Source of the DNA: Arthrobacter ipis
GTDB taxonomy: Bacteria > Actinomycetota > Actinomycetes > Actinomycetales > Micrococcaceae
Assembly (NCBI RefSeq): GCF_014694315.1
Contig: NZ_JAAOXD010000001.1
Span: forward strand, 976,093-1,040,092
Direction: 5' to 3'
Length of the DNA: 64,000 nucleotides
A program made the position numbers and the translations under genes. Below, one piece after another: positions 1-7,480 of this stretch (position 1 is its first letter; each line of letters opens with the position of its first letter). The notes beneath the pieces were generated by a model. It was given only the letters and a program-made list of their open reading frames with translations, ran no database searches and was not told the DNA's origin.

Positions 1-132
1 CGTTTCGAGGTCCTCAACGGTGTGGACCGGCGCCTCGCCCACGACGCCGCCAGTGGCGGGGTCGAAAATGGTCCGGCTGTCTTGAGCGGGCGCTGCGGTA
101 ATGCTGGCAAGCAATGAATCGTAGGTTTCCAT
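1..132 (-). CDS. Aldehyde dehydrogenase, N-terminal fragment
   Basis: Only the first 44 codons are inside the window; the gene continues past the left edge. The ATG at 132 has an AAGGAG ribosome binding site just upstream. Visible residues 18-35 (SRTIFDPATGGVVGEAPV) match the conserved N-terminal strand of the NAD(P)-dependent aldehyde dehydrogenase superfamily. The catalytic Cys and Glu lie outside the window. It starts 29 bases after the moaF-like gene on the same strand, so it is probably the last visible member of a permease-moaF-dehydrogenase operon. I infer that it oxidises the aldehyde released when the monoamine oxidase encoded nearby deaminates an amine. The family call rests on a short stretch. 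Confidence 0.72.
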   Translation of the reverse strand, partial: METYDSLLASITAAPAQDSRTIFDPATGGVVGEAPVHTVEDLET

Positions 133-161
133 TGGTGCTCCTTGGGGAGTGGCTTTGTTGG

Positions 162-962
162 CTAATGCTTGTGGTTGTCCTGCGGGTATTCGGTAGTGTT
201 CAGGACCGTGAGGCGGGAGTTGAAAGGCAGGACCACCGGTTCGGCGGCGGGCTCGTCCCAGCCGAACATCCGCCCGATGGACCGTTGCTCGCGCAGGTCT
301 ATGAGGAGGACGGCCTCAACGGTCATCACCTTCTCGGTCCAGAAGAACAGGTACAGGTCCTCGCCAACGTCGAAAGTGAGGCAGCGGTCGGTGTCGGCGA
401 GTCCTGCCTCGCCGCCGCGAAGGCAGTGCCAGGTGAAGGTGCCGGCGTTGAGGTAGATGTGTTCGTAGGTCTCGACGTCGCTGTAGCGGTAGTAGATGCG
501 CTTGCCGGCCAGCCCGCTGGAGCGGGAGTGGTTGGCCGCAGACCCTTCCACGTTTCCGTGGCTGAACGTGGTGGTGCTGCGGATCTTGTCTCCTTCGGCG
601 ATAAAGGAGGTGACGGCGGTTGTTACAGCGCCGCTGTTCCTGTCGAGGATGATGGTGACATTTTCAGCGTGGCGGTCTTCGCCCTTGACGAAGTCGATGA
701 TGAAGATCCCGGGTCGCGCTTCGATCGCCTTGTACCTGGCTGCACCTTGATCCTCTTCGCCGTCGGCAGACGTCCAGGTCAGGGAATGCGCGTCATGGAA
801 GCTGTACGCGATTGCGCCACCGCCGTCCTGGGGGAGGTGCAGTGAGGTGCCCGTCAGGGCAGCCGAGGCGGGCAGGGTTTGGTCTCCGAATCCGTCGAGC
901 ATGGTGGCCACGGAGGGCCATTCGTTTTCGGGAACGTAGTCCTGGATGTCAGTCGCGGTCAT
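162..962 (-). CDS. moaF: MoaF family protein (monoamine regulon type)
   Basis: A 266-residue soluble protein without signal peptide or membrane segment. It looks like the two-domain MoaF family (MoaF N and C lipocalin-like beta-barrel domains), with aromatic-rich repeats such as the IYYRYSDVETYEHIYLNAGTF region near residue 155 and FDVGEDLYLFFWTEK near residue 200. Despite database names linking MoaF to molybdenum cofactor, the name comes from the Klebsiella monoamine (tyramine oxidase) moa operon, and the neighbours here fit that: amine permease upstream, aldehyde dehydrogenase downstream, monoamine oxidase 3 kb away. Start ATG at 962 has an AAAGGAAAA ribosome binding site. The biochemical role is unknown; binding of a small aromatic or aldehyde ligand is my inference. 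Confidence 0.75.
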   Translation of the reverse strand: MTATDIQDYVPENEWPSVATMLDGFGDQTLPASAALTGTSLHLPQDGGGAIAYSFHDAHSLTWTSADGEEDQGAARYKAIEARPGIFIIDFVKGEDRHAENVTIILDRNSGAVTTAVTSFIAEGDKIRSTTTFSHGNVEGSAANHSRSSGLAGKRIYYRYSDVETYEHIYLNAGTFTWHCLRGGEAGLADTDRCLTFDVGEDLYLFFWTEKVMTVEAVLLIDLREQRSIGRMFGWDEPAAEPVVLPFNSRLTVLNTTEYPQDNHKH

Positions 963-1023
963 GGTTTTCCTTTGGTTGAGATTCGTTTTTGCTGAACTGT
1001 TTGGTTCTTTAGGAGTTGTGGCG

Positions 1024-2460
1024 TCAGACGATTTCGGAGGCGTAGTCGATGGACGGTTTCTGGACTCCCCGGGCTATTCCTGCGATGAGGACGATGGGGA
1101 TGCCGAGCAGGAGCCAGCGTGCAGCACCGCCGGCACCGCCGAGCAGGGCGTCGTAGTTGTCCAGGGTCAGGTAGCCGATGATGATGAACGAAATGAAGGA
1201 CAGGACGGGTGCGATGACGGTTACCCAGAGGTTGTCCCGGATCTTCGCCCTGGCGAAAAAGACGATGATCGCTGCGGACGTCAGGAGGAGGATGCTGATG
1301 AAGCCGGCGGTTCCGAGGGCGACGAACCATGCGAACACAGTGGTGATGGGGTCGGCCCCGGAGATCAGGAAGGCGCTGATGATGGTCAGGACCGCGAGGC
1401 CGTTGACCAGCCCGGCGAACCTCGGGGCGCCGCTCTTTGAGACTGATGCCAGCTTTGCAGGCAGCGTACCTGCGCGTCCCAGGGCGAAGAGATACCGGGC
1501 GAACATGTTGGCCAGGCCCAGCATCATGGCAATGAAGCTGGTCACGACGAGGATTTGCATGGAGAGGCTGAGCCAGGAGCCGGCGCTGCTCTGGGCGAGG
1601 TCGAAAATCATGCCGGCGGGGTTGCCTGCGGCTTCGGACTGGACCCGGTCGATGCCGATCGCTCCGCTGATTGCCCAGGTGGAAACCATGTAGAAGAAGC
1701 CGACGAAGGCGATGACGAGATAGGCGGCGCGCGGAATCGTCTTGCGCGGGTTCACGGCTTCCTCCGCAAAGACGACTGTCGCTTCAAAGCTGGTGAAGCA
1801 GGCAAAGGCGAACAGCAGTGAGATGCCGAGTCCGGGGCCCACGATGTTGGCGCCGGTGAACCCGTCAAAGGTGAAGATCCCAAACCCCTTTTGGGCGATC
1901 AGCGAAACGACAAGTGCAGCAACGACGAGGGTTTCGCCCAGGATCAGAATGCCCAGAACCTTCAGGCTCGCATCCACGCCCTTCATGGTCAGGGCGGTAG
2001 CCAGCGACAGCACGACGACGATCCAGAAGTAGGGCGGTAGCCCAACTCCTGTCAGGCTCTCGACGAGTTGCTGTGCGAAGACGCCGAACTGGGACCACAG
2101 CCCCACCTGGAGGCTGACATAGGTCAGGATCGCGATGCCCGCCCCGCCGGTGGCCCACTGCGTTCCCAGTCCCTTGGCGATGTAGGCGACAAATCCCCCC
2201 GCGTTCGTGATGCTGTGGCTCATCCGCAGACATCCCACGGAAAACAGGGCCACCAGTAGGGCTGCGACCACGTAGATGACGGGGGTTCCGGGTCCGCTGG
2301 CCGCGAACAGAACAGGGCTCGCGCCGACAACGGCCGCCATGGGCGCGGCGGCAGCAATCGCAAAGAAGGCAACTGCGACGACGCCCAGTTTATTCGGCCG
2401 CAGGCGGACAGGGCTGGTGACCGTGCCCTGAGCGGGCATCTGTCCGGTTTGTTGATTCAT
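1024..2460 (-). CDS. APC superfamily amino acid/amine permease
   Basis: A 478-residue integral membrane protein with about 12 hydrophobic segments, typical for the amino acid-polyamine-organocation superfamily. The N-terminal helix region (LGVVAVAFFAIAAAAPMAAV) and the glycine-rich segment near residue 85 (SITNAGGFVAYIAKGLG) are characteristic of amino acid permeases. I chose the ATG at 2460, which has a GAAAGAG-type ribosome binding site, rather than a possible start at 2499. It is the first gene of the minus-strand unit permease-moaF-aldehyde dehydrogenase, with 61 bases to moaF. It diverges from TetR gene 1 across a 211-base region containing a candidate operator at 2601-2620. Context suggests uptake of the amine that the locus degrades; the actual substrate cannot be read from sequence. 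Confidence 0.85.
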   Translation of the reverse strand: MNQQTGQMPAQGTVTSPVRLRPNKLGVVAVAFFAIAAAAPMAAVVGASPVLFAASGPGTPVIYVVAALLVALFSVGCLRMSHSITNAGGFVAYIAKGLGTQWATGGAGIAILTYVSLQVGLWSQFGVFAQQLVESLTGVGLPPYFWIVVVLSLATALTMKGVDASLKVLGILILGETLVVAALVVSLIAQKGFGIFTFDGFTGANIVGPGLGISLLFAFACFTSFEATVVFAEEAVNPRKTIPRAAYLVIAFVGFFYMVSTWAISGAIGIDRVQSEAAGNPAGMIFDLAQSSAGSWLSLSMQILVVTSFIAMMLGLANMFARYLFALGRAGTLPAKLASVSKSGAPRFAGLVNGLAVLTIISAFLISGADPITTVFAWFVALGTAGFISILLLTSAAIIVFFARAKIRDNLWVTVIAPVLSFISFIIIGYLTLDNYDALLGGAGGAARWLLLGIPIVLIAGIARGVQKPSIDYASEIV

Positions 2461-2600
2461 GGTGTGGCTCTTTCGCCAGGGCAAGGACTCACGAGTCATG
2501 CCTATGAGTAAGTGTGGGTGCCGGTTGAAGGCGCACCCCCTCGTGCGCGTCTTCGGTAAAAGCGAATGTGACGAGCGAACGTGTGCCGCATCGCGAGCAA

Positions 2601-2620
2601 AACTCTACAAGTGTTTAGTT
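2601..2620. promoter_or_regulatory. Candidate TetR operator, site 1
   Basis: The 20 bases begin AACT and end AGTT with an imperfect inverted repeat (7 of 10 pairs match). Fifteen of 20 positions are identical to the AACT-N12-AGTT core at 5017-5036 upstream of the cupin and TetR gene 2. It lies in the divergent region between the permease and TetR gene 1, about 50-70 bases before the TetR start. Operator function is inferred from the recurrence and from the two paralogous regulators. Confidence 0.5.
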
Positions 2621-2659
2621 CTGGATGTCAAGGGTCTCAATCGGGCGTGCTGGGGGGGC

Positions 2660-2665
2660 TAAAAT
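2660..2665 (+). promoter_or_regulatory. -10 box of a probable leaderless promoter for TetR gene 1
   Basis: TAAAAT is followed by six bases and then the ATG at 2672. There is no ribosome binding site at normal distance; the run of G at 2652-2658 is too far upstream. The spacing places the transcription start at or next to the ATG, typical of leaderless actinobacterial mRNAs. Confidence 0.5.
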
Positions 2666-2671
2666 CGCCTT

Positions 2672-3280
2672 ATGAGCTCGGATTCCCAACGTTTGCCCTA
2701 TGGGGATGGCCGCGATGCACTGCTGGCGGCGGTCATTGATGTTGTTGCCGAGAAGGGCCTGCGGGGAGTCACTTACCGTTCTGTTGCTGCCCGGGCAGGT
2801 GTGAATCACACGCTCATTACGCATCACTTCGGTTCGATCGAAGGTTTGCTTGCGGCCACCCTTGAGTGGGCTGTGCAGCGGTCCATTGATGAAACCGGGC
2901 TTGCCCGCGTAGCTGATTTCGACGAGCAGTTCGCCGATGCTCTCCTGGCTTCCGTGGCCTCTGAGCCGGAATTGCAGCTGTTCCAGTTTGAAATGCTTCT
3001 TGAGGCGCGGCGAAAGCCGGAGCTTAAGGCCCTTCTGGACCGCCTATACGACAACTACATCTCAACAGTCGAAACGGCTCTCCGCGAGCGTTCCCTCGAT
3101 ACGAACGACGAACTTTCCCGGGCGGTTTTCGCCGCACTCGACGGACTGATGCTCCAGTTCCTCACGTTTGGAAATCCGGGGAAGATCAGATCCGCCGTCG
3201 TCCAGGTCGGCAGGCTCCTTGAGCGTTCGGGCACAGCCGGCGACGCGAACACCGCCGGCCTCTCCACGGCCGAGAAGTAA
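2672..3280 (+). CDS. TetR/AcrR family transcriptional regulator (paralogue 1)
   Basis: A 202-residue TetR-type repressor. The N-terminal helix-turn-helix is clear at about residues 13-60: GRDALLAAVIDVVAEKGL, GVTYRSVAARAGV, then the HHFGS turn that aligns with the family's 'YYHF' position. The C-terminal ligand domain is strikingly like that of the regulator at 5112 (shared motifs LFQFEMLLEARRKPEL and VFAALDGLMLQFL), so the two are paralogues. It is divergent from the amine permease operon and convergent with the monoamine oxidase, whose stop lies only 16 bases past its own. I infer that it represses the permease-moaF-aldehyde dehydrogenase unit until an amine or its aldehyde appears. The ATG at 2672 is preceded by a -10 box six bases away, so translation is probably leaderless. 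Confidence 0.88.
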   Translation: MSSDSQRLPYGDGRDALLAAVIDVVAEKGLRGVTYRSVAARAGVNHTLITHHFGSIEGLLAATLEWAVQRSIDETGLARVADFDEQFADALLASVASEPELQLFQFEMLLEARRKPELKALLDRLYDNYISTVETALRERSLDTNDELSRAVFAALDGLMLQFLTFGNPGKIRSAVVQVGRLLERSGTAGDANTAGLSTAEK

Positions 3281-3296
3281 CGCCTTGCCCTGAAAG

Positions 3297-4604
3297 TTAG
3301 GCGCTGCGCGCGTTCACGATGCTGCGGGCTGCTTCCATGCCGCTTTCGATGGCGCCGTCGATGAAGCCGCCCCAGCCGTTGGCGTAGTCCGAACCTGCGA
3401 ATAAGAGCGCACCCTGCCGCTGTTGGAAGCTGGATAGGGACTCCGTCAGGAACCCTGGCCGGTGCATGGGCCAGGTCTGTCCGGACAGCGGGTCGCTGGT
3501 CCAGTCGTGGCTGGCGACGTCCAGCACTTCAAGGTCCGGCACCAGCAGGTCAACGGCGGCCTGGACCTGCCGGATGTCGGTGGCGTCAAGGCGCGCGGTG
3601 TCCGGTCCGAACGCGACGAGGATGGTGTTGCCGTCCTGGTCGTATTCCGCCTGGACGAAGTTCAGCGGCCACTCAGCGGCACCGAGGGCAACGAACGGCT
3701 TTACCTCGTCCCTGACAGTGATCCACACCTTGATGCCTTTGGAGACCTGGCCGTCGGCGACGCTCTTCCGGCTGGCCGCGGGAAGCGGGGGATCGAACGC
3801 GACCGCCCCCATGGCGCCGAGGGGAAGCGTGCAGAGCACGTGCGCTGCGTGGAACTCTTCGCCGTCGCTGGTCATGACGGCGGCGTTGCCGTCCGCGTAG
3901 TGGACGGCCGAAACGGTTTTCCCGAGGCGCACGTCTGTTCCGGCGGCGATGCCGTTGATCAATTTGCCGGTGCCGCCCTGGATCTTGAAGGTGGCGCAGG
4001 CTTCGAAGTTGACCATCCAGTCGCCGTTGGTGAGCGCAACCCAGCGCAGCGCCTGAGTGTAGGCGGCGTCGTCTATCGGGCCGTTGAAGTTCAGCGCCCA
4101 GAAGGATTCCAGGACGTCCCGGGAGTCGTCCGTGATCTGGAGTTCAGCGATTTTCTTTGGCAGGGAAACGTGGTCAATGCCTTTGATGTCAGGGTTGGTG
4201 AAGGGAGCGAAAGGCTGCGGGAAGTACTCGCGCGATTGTTCCACCAGCTTCCGGTTAGGGGCATCGATTTCTTTCAGCAGCTCATCCGGGCTGCCCTCGT
4301 GCAGTGCGCCGCCGGCCCACCAGTAGGCACGTTCCGGGACCGGGCTCTGAACGGTGCCGATTCCGTAGCGCGTCATTTCCGCCCAAACGTAGGGCTGGGT
4401 CCAGTGGACCCAAGTCCCGCCGATTTCCAGGGGGCGGCCAAGCCTGTCATCGAGCCAGGTTCGGCCGCCGATTCGGTCGCGGGCTTCGAGAACGATTACG
4501 GACCAACCGGCCTGGCGCAGTTCGCGGGCCGCGGTGAGGCCGGCAAAGCCGGCTCCAATGATGACGACGTCGGCCTGCTGGGTCTGGGGGATGGTGTTAT
4601 TCAC
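3297..4604 (-). CDS. Flavin monoamine oxidase
   Basis: A 435-residue FAD-dependent amine oxidase. The N-terminal Rossmann motif VVIIGAGFAGLTAARELR and the following EARDRIGGRTW motif are the standard FAD-binding signatures of the MAO/polyamine oxidase family. A GGTWVHWTQP segment follows. The C-terminal FAD segment reads FAGSDYANGWGGFIDGAIESG, with no cysteine where animal MAO carries covalent FAD, so flavin is probably non-covalent. The likely reaction is oxidative deamination of a primary amine to aldehyde, ammonia and hydrogen peroxide. I start at the GTG at 4604, which has an AGAAGG ribosome binding site; a TTG at 4655 would overlap the cupin gene but lacks a good site. It lies 37 bases behind the cupin gene in one unit. 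Substrate (tyramine, phenethylamine, putrescine or other) is not determined. Confidence 0.9.
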   Translation of the reverse strand: MNNTIPQTQQADVVIIGAGFAGLTAARELRQAGWSVIVLEARDRIGGRTWLDDRLGRPLEIGGTWVHWTQPYVWAEMTRYGIGTVQSPVPERAYWWAGGALHEGSPDELLKEIDAPNRKLVEQSREYFPQPFAPFTNPDIKGIDHVSLPKKIAELQITDDSRDVLESFWALNFNGPIDDAAYTQALRWVALTNGDWMVNFEACATFKIQGGTGKLINGIAAGTDVRLGKTVSAVHYADGNAAVMTSDGEEFHAAHVLCTLPLGAMGAVAFDPPLPAASRKSVADGQVSKGIKVWITVRDEVKPFVALGAAEWPLNFVQAEYDQDGNTILVAFGPDTARLDATDIRQVQAAVDLLVPDLEVLDVASHDWTSDPLSGQTWPMHRPGFLTESLSSFQQRQGALLFAGSDYANGWGGFIDGAIESGMEAARSIVNARSA

Positions 4605-4641
4605 GATGGAGCCTTCTGCTTTCAAAATTTCCGGGTGCTGA

Positions 4642-4995
4642 TCAGGAGTAGACAAAGAACTCCGTGGTGTCTTCGACGACGGTCCACCGGGTTTGGGCTC
4701 CCTTGTTGAATGAAGCCGCTGAGCCTGCCTTCAGATCGAGGCTCTCGCCGCCGTCGACCTCAATGTGCAGGTGTCCTTCGATGATGTGGATGGTCTCGTC
4801 CGCCTCGATGAGCAGATCGAACGGCTCGGGGGCGTCTTCAGTGGTGACGTGCCAGAAGCCGGCGGACAGCCCAGGACGGTCGCCGTCTCCGGGGCGTCGC
4901 ACCCACTGGACCTGGCCCAGAATGAAGGGCTCGTACTTCTGCGGATCGAAGGCGGCGTGGACGGTGAATTCGATGGCGTGCGTGGACGTGGACAC
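4642..4995 (-). CDS. Cupin-domain protein upstream of monoamine oxidase
   Basis: A 117-residue single-domain cupin. It has the two short cupin motifs around IEADETIHIIEGHLHIEVDG and LDLKAGSAASFNKG, resembling the EutQ/DUF861-type cupins that occur with amine and ureido catabolism. The usual His-X-His metal pair of motif 1 is not present, so metal binding is doubtful. Start is GTG at 4995 with a strong AGGAGG site at 5001-5006. The candidate operator at 5015-5038 sits just upstream of that site, where it would block transcription. It is first gene of a two-gene unit with the monoamine oxidase. Function is unknown: aldehyde or amine binding, or detoxification of an intermediate, would be guesses. 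Confidence 0.8.
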   Translation of the reverse strand: MSTSTHAIEFTVHAAFDPQKYEPFILGQVQWVRRPGDGDRPGLSAGFWHVTTEDAPEPFDLLIEADETIHIIEGHLHIEVDGGESLDLKAGSAASFNKGAQTRWTVVEDTTEFFVYS

Positions 4996-5014
4996 TGGTT
5001 CCTCCTGGAATTGA

Positions 5015-5058
5015 ACAACTATGCAGCTGCTTAGTTGTGCGTTGCATCACAGCTAAGC
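5015..5058. promoter_or_regulatory. Composite TetR operator between cupin and TetR gene 2
   Basis: Positions 5015-5038 form a near-perfect 24-bp palindrome with arms ACAACTATGC and GCTTAGTTGT (only one symmetric pair mismatched). A second, overlapping palindrome uses the right arm (5028-5038, GCTTAGTTGTG region) and a third half-site at 5048-5058 (CACAGCTAAGC), with one mismatch across an 8-base spacer. The consensus half-site is CAACTAAGC. It lies between two divergent units and touches the cupin leader. Binding by TetR 1, TetR 2 or both is inferred. Confidence 0.65.
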
Positions 5059-5098
5059 ATTTGCTGAGGTCTGAAGTCAATACCCTGCGGCCAGCGGC

Positions 5099-5104
5099 TA
5101 GAAT
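5099..5104 (+). promoter_or_regulatory. -10 box of a probable leaderless promoter for TetR gene 2
   Basis: TAGAAT is followed by seven bases and the ATG at 5112, with no Shine-Dalgarno-like bases in between. The arrangement is the same as for TetR gene 1, where TAAAAT precedes the ATG by six bases. Confidence 0.5.
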
Positions 5105-5111
5105 CGGTGAC

Positions 5112-5696
5112 ATGAGCGGGCAGAAACAAAGTGGCTACGGCACAGGGCGAGAAGCCCTGCTGGCCGCGACCGTGCATGTGGTGGCGCGCAAGGGACTGCG
5201 GGGCCTGACATTCCGTGCTGTTGCCGAGCACGCCGGCGTCAACAACACTTTGGTGGTCCATCACTTCGGCAAGCGGGACGCCCTCATCGAAGCCGCACTC
5301 GAATGGTCCGTGCAGCAGTCGATCGGGCTGTCACAGCTGGAAGCGCTGCCTGCGACCGAGGAGGAGTTCTGCCAGAGCATTCTGTCGCTGATTGAGGACA
5401 ACCCCGATATCCAGATTTTCCAGTACGAAATGATCCTGGAATCGCGGCGGCGCCCCGAACTGGCGGGGCCGGTGCGGCACCTCTATGAAAGCTACGTCGC
5501 AGCGCTCTCGGACGGCCTGCAACGGATCGGCTTCGGCGGGCAGGAGGGTGCTGCCCAGGCCGCGTTCGCAGCACTGGACGGCTTGGTCCTGCAGCTCTTG
5601 GCGGGAGTGAATCCCAAAGGCGTCGAGGCAGCCATCCGGTACCTCTGGGTCGCTTTGGGCGGGCGCGTAACCACCCCGGCGGTCAACGCCAGCTGA
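5112..5696 (+). CDS. TetR/AcrR family transcriptional regulator (paralogue 2)
   Basis: A 194-residue TetR-type repressor whose helix-turn-helix (GREALLAATVHVVARKGL, LTFRAVAEHAGV, HHFGK) and ligand domain (IFQYEMILESRRRPEL, AFAALDGLVLQLL) closely parallel the regulator at 2672. I chose ATG 5112; codons upstream of it are in frame but contain the operator and -10 box, and a start there would be unusual. It is divergent from the cupin-monoamine oxidase unit and is followed after 18 bases by the RibD-like reductase, amidohydrolase and glutamine-synthetase-like genes. I infer that it controls both directions through the operator at 5015-5058. The two TetR genes probably arose by duplication within this locus and may sense related ligands such as amine and aldehyde. 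Confidence 0.88.
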   Translation: MSGQKQSGYGTGREALLAATVHVVARKGLRGLTFRAVAEHAGVNNTLVVHHFGKRDALIEAALEWSVQQSIGLSQLEALPATEEEFCQSILSLIEDNPDIQIFQYEMILESRRRPELAGPVRHLYESYVAALSDGLQRIGFGGQEGAAQAAFAALDGLVLQLLAGVNPKGVEAAIRYLWVALGGRVTTPAVNAS

Positions 5697-5714
5697 CGTT
5701 GGAGGGAGTCTTGC

Positions 5715-6305
5715 ATGCGCGTTCTGGCATTGAATCACCTCAGCCTCGACGGCGTTCTGCAGGGGCCGGGGCGCCCCGAAGAAGACACCCGTGACGGCTT
5801 TCGGCACGGCGGCTGGGCCCAGCAGGACAATGACCCTGCAATGTTCACCGCGATGGGCGAGCGGCTGGGGCCGGGCTTCTCGTGGCTGTTCGGCCGACGC
5901 AGCTACGACGACATGCTCTCCTACTGGAACCAGGCCGGGGGCCCATTCAAGGACAGCCTCAACGGGACAAGGAAGTACGTCGCCTCCGCCAACCCCGACA
6001 CCCAGCTGAAGTGGCCGAACTCCACGCTCCTGAGCGGGGATGTCCCCGCTCAAGTTGCTGCGCTGCGCGATCAGCCCGGGGGCAACTTGGTGATCATGGG
6101 CAGCGGCCAGCTCATTCGGTCCCTACTCCCGCTCGGCCTCATCGACGAGCTGTTCCTGATGATTCACCCGCTGGTGCTCGGCTCGGGCCGCCGCCTGTTC
6201 GGGCCGGACGACGACGCTCGCCGGCTCCAACTGGTCGACTCCGCGACTACGGCGACTGGGGTGCTGATGACGACGTACTGGCCGGCCCAGTTGGCGGGGC
6301 CATGA
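5715..6305 (+). CDS. RibD C-terminal/dihydrofolate reductase-like protein
   Basis: A 196-residue protein of the RibD C-terminal domain family (YyaP/YwjB type), which share the dihydrofolate reductase fold. Markers are the N-terminal LNHLSLDGVLQGPGRPEED strand, the FGRRSYDDM segment and the C-terminal GLIDELFLMIHPLVLGSGRRLF strand, which is diagnostic for the family. These proteins are predicted NAD(P)H-dependent reductases, most with unknown substrate. A GGAGGG ribosome binding site precedes the ATG. Its stop overlaps the amidohydrolase start by four bases (ATGA at 6302-6305), so the two are translationally coupled. The position in the amine locus suggests a role in the same pathway, but such genes are common hitchhikers and the link is inferred. 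Confidence 0.82.
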   Translation: MRVLALNHLSLDGVLQGPGRPEEDTRDGFRHGGWAQQDNDPAMFTAMGERLGPGFSWLFGRRSYDDMLSYWNQAGGPFKDSLNGTRKYVASANPDTQLKWPNSTLLSGDVPAQVAALRDQPGGNLVIMGSGQLIRSLLPLGLIDELFLMIHPLVLGSGRRLFGPDDDARRLQLVDSATTATGVLMTTYWPAQLAGP

Positions 6306-7435
6306 CTCACGCGCACAACCGCAGGATTGACCTGCCCCTGGTCGATCACCACTGCCACGGCGTTGTCGAGGCCGAACTGTCCGATAACGGGTTCAGGAGC
6401 CTGGCCACGGAGTCCGGCTGGCCGGCACCGGCAGGCACGGACAGCCTCGATTCGCCCTTCGGGCTTGCGGTGCGGCGTTTCTGCGCCCCGATCCTCGGAC
6501 TTGAGCCGCTTGCGCCACTTGATGAATACCTTGCGCGCCGCAGGAGCGTCGGCACCGCAGAAGCTAACCGGCTGCTGCTTCACAGCACCGGGACTTCCGA
6601 CTACCTCCTTGACACGGGCATACGGGATGCTCGGCTTCCTGAACCCGACGCCATGGCAGTGCTTGCTGATGCCCGGGTTTGCGTGATTGTCCGAATCGAG
6701 AGGGTAGCCGAGGACCTAGCGGCCGAGTCCACGGCAGCCGGCTTTGTTGCGAAGTTCCCGGCGACGCTGGCCGCCAGAAGCCGCGAGGCGGTGGGGCTGA
6801 AGTCCATCATCGCCTACCGTCATGGTTTCGACATTCCCGCCGAACGGCCGTCCGGGCGTGAAGTGCTCAAAGCCGCTGACGAATGGTTCCGTACTGCGGA
6901 GAGGACCGGGACGTTCAGAGTGACGGACCCGGTCCTGTTGAGGTTCGGTCTTTGGTCCGGGATCGACACAGGCCTTCCCCTTCAGCTCCACACGGGGTAC
7001 GGCGACGGCGACGTTGAGCTGTTCCGGGCTGATCCATCCCGGCTCACCCCGCTCTTCCACGCCACCAGAACACTGGGCGTCGATTTCCTGCTGCTGCACT
7101 GCTACCCCTTCATCAGGGAAGCCGGGATCCTGGCCCAGGTCTTCCCGCACGTCTACCTGGACACGGGGTTGGTATCGCATTACCTGGGCCCGAGTGCCGG
7201 CACAGCGATCCGCCAGGCGATGGAGATTGCACCGTTCAGCAAGGTTCTCTACTCATCGGACTCGTATGGCCTTGCCGAGCACTACGCCGTCAGCGCGGCC
7301 AACTGGCGAACAGAGTTCGCGGCCCTGATGGACGAATGGATTGCCTCGGGCTGGGCAACTCCGAGGGACGCCGAGAGAATTGCCACGATGGTTGCCTCGA
7401 AAAACGCCAAGCGTGTCTATGACCTGAGCACCTGA
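6302..7435 (+). CDS. Amidohydrolase family protein (FluG N-terminal half-like)
   Basis: A 377-residue TIM-barrel metal-dependent hydrolase of the amidohydrolase-2 type. Metal-binding elements are visible: LVDHHCHG near residue 12, LQLHTGYGDGDVEL near 225, LLLHCYPF near 260 and YSSDSYGLAEHYA near 320, i.e. H-x-H, H, H and D positions. It overlaps the preceding reductase by four bases and is followed after 45 bases by a glutamine-synthetase-like gene. In fungal FluG these two activities are domains of one protein, and bacteria often encode them side by side. A plausible job is hydrolysis of a gamma-glutamyl amide or a related intermediate made or used by the partner ligase. The exact reaction is not known. 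Confidence 0.85.
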   Translation: MTHAHNRRIDLPLVDHHCHGVVEAELSDNGFRSLATESGWPAPAGTDSLDSPFGLAVRRFCAPILGLEPLAPLDEYLARRRSVGTAEANRLLLHSTGTSDYLLDTGIRDARLPEPDAMAVLADARVCVIVRIERVAEDLAAESTAAGFVAKFPATLAARSREAVGLKSIIAYRHGFDIPAERPSGREVLKAADEWFRTAERTGTFRVTDPVLLRFGLWSGIDTGLPLQLHTGYGDGDVELFRADPSRLTPLFHATRTLGVDFLLLHCYPFIREAGILAQVFPHVYLDTGLVSHYLGPSAGTAIRQAMEIAPFSKVLYSSDSYGLAEHYAVSAANWRTEFAALMDEWIASGWATPRDAERIATMVASKNAKRVYDLST

Positions 7436-7480
7436 GTACCTGAGCGCAGCGCCGATCGCCCGAACGACGGAAGGAAAGCG

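Noticed and set aside
2459-2662. Open frame of 67 codons over the permease/TetR divergent region
   Set aside because: It overlaps the operator and promoter and starts inside the permease start; unlikely to be a gene.
3462-4709. Open frame of 415 codons on the + strand opposite the monoamine oxidase
   Set aside because: Shadow of a clear FAD enzyme with no start signal and no domain.
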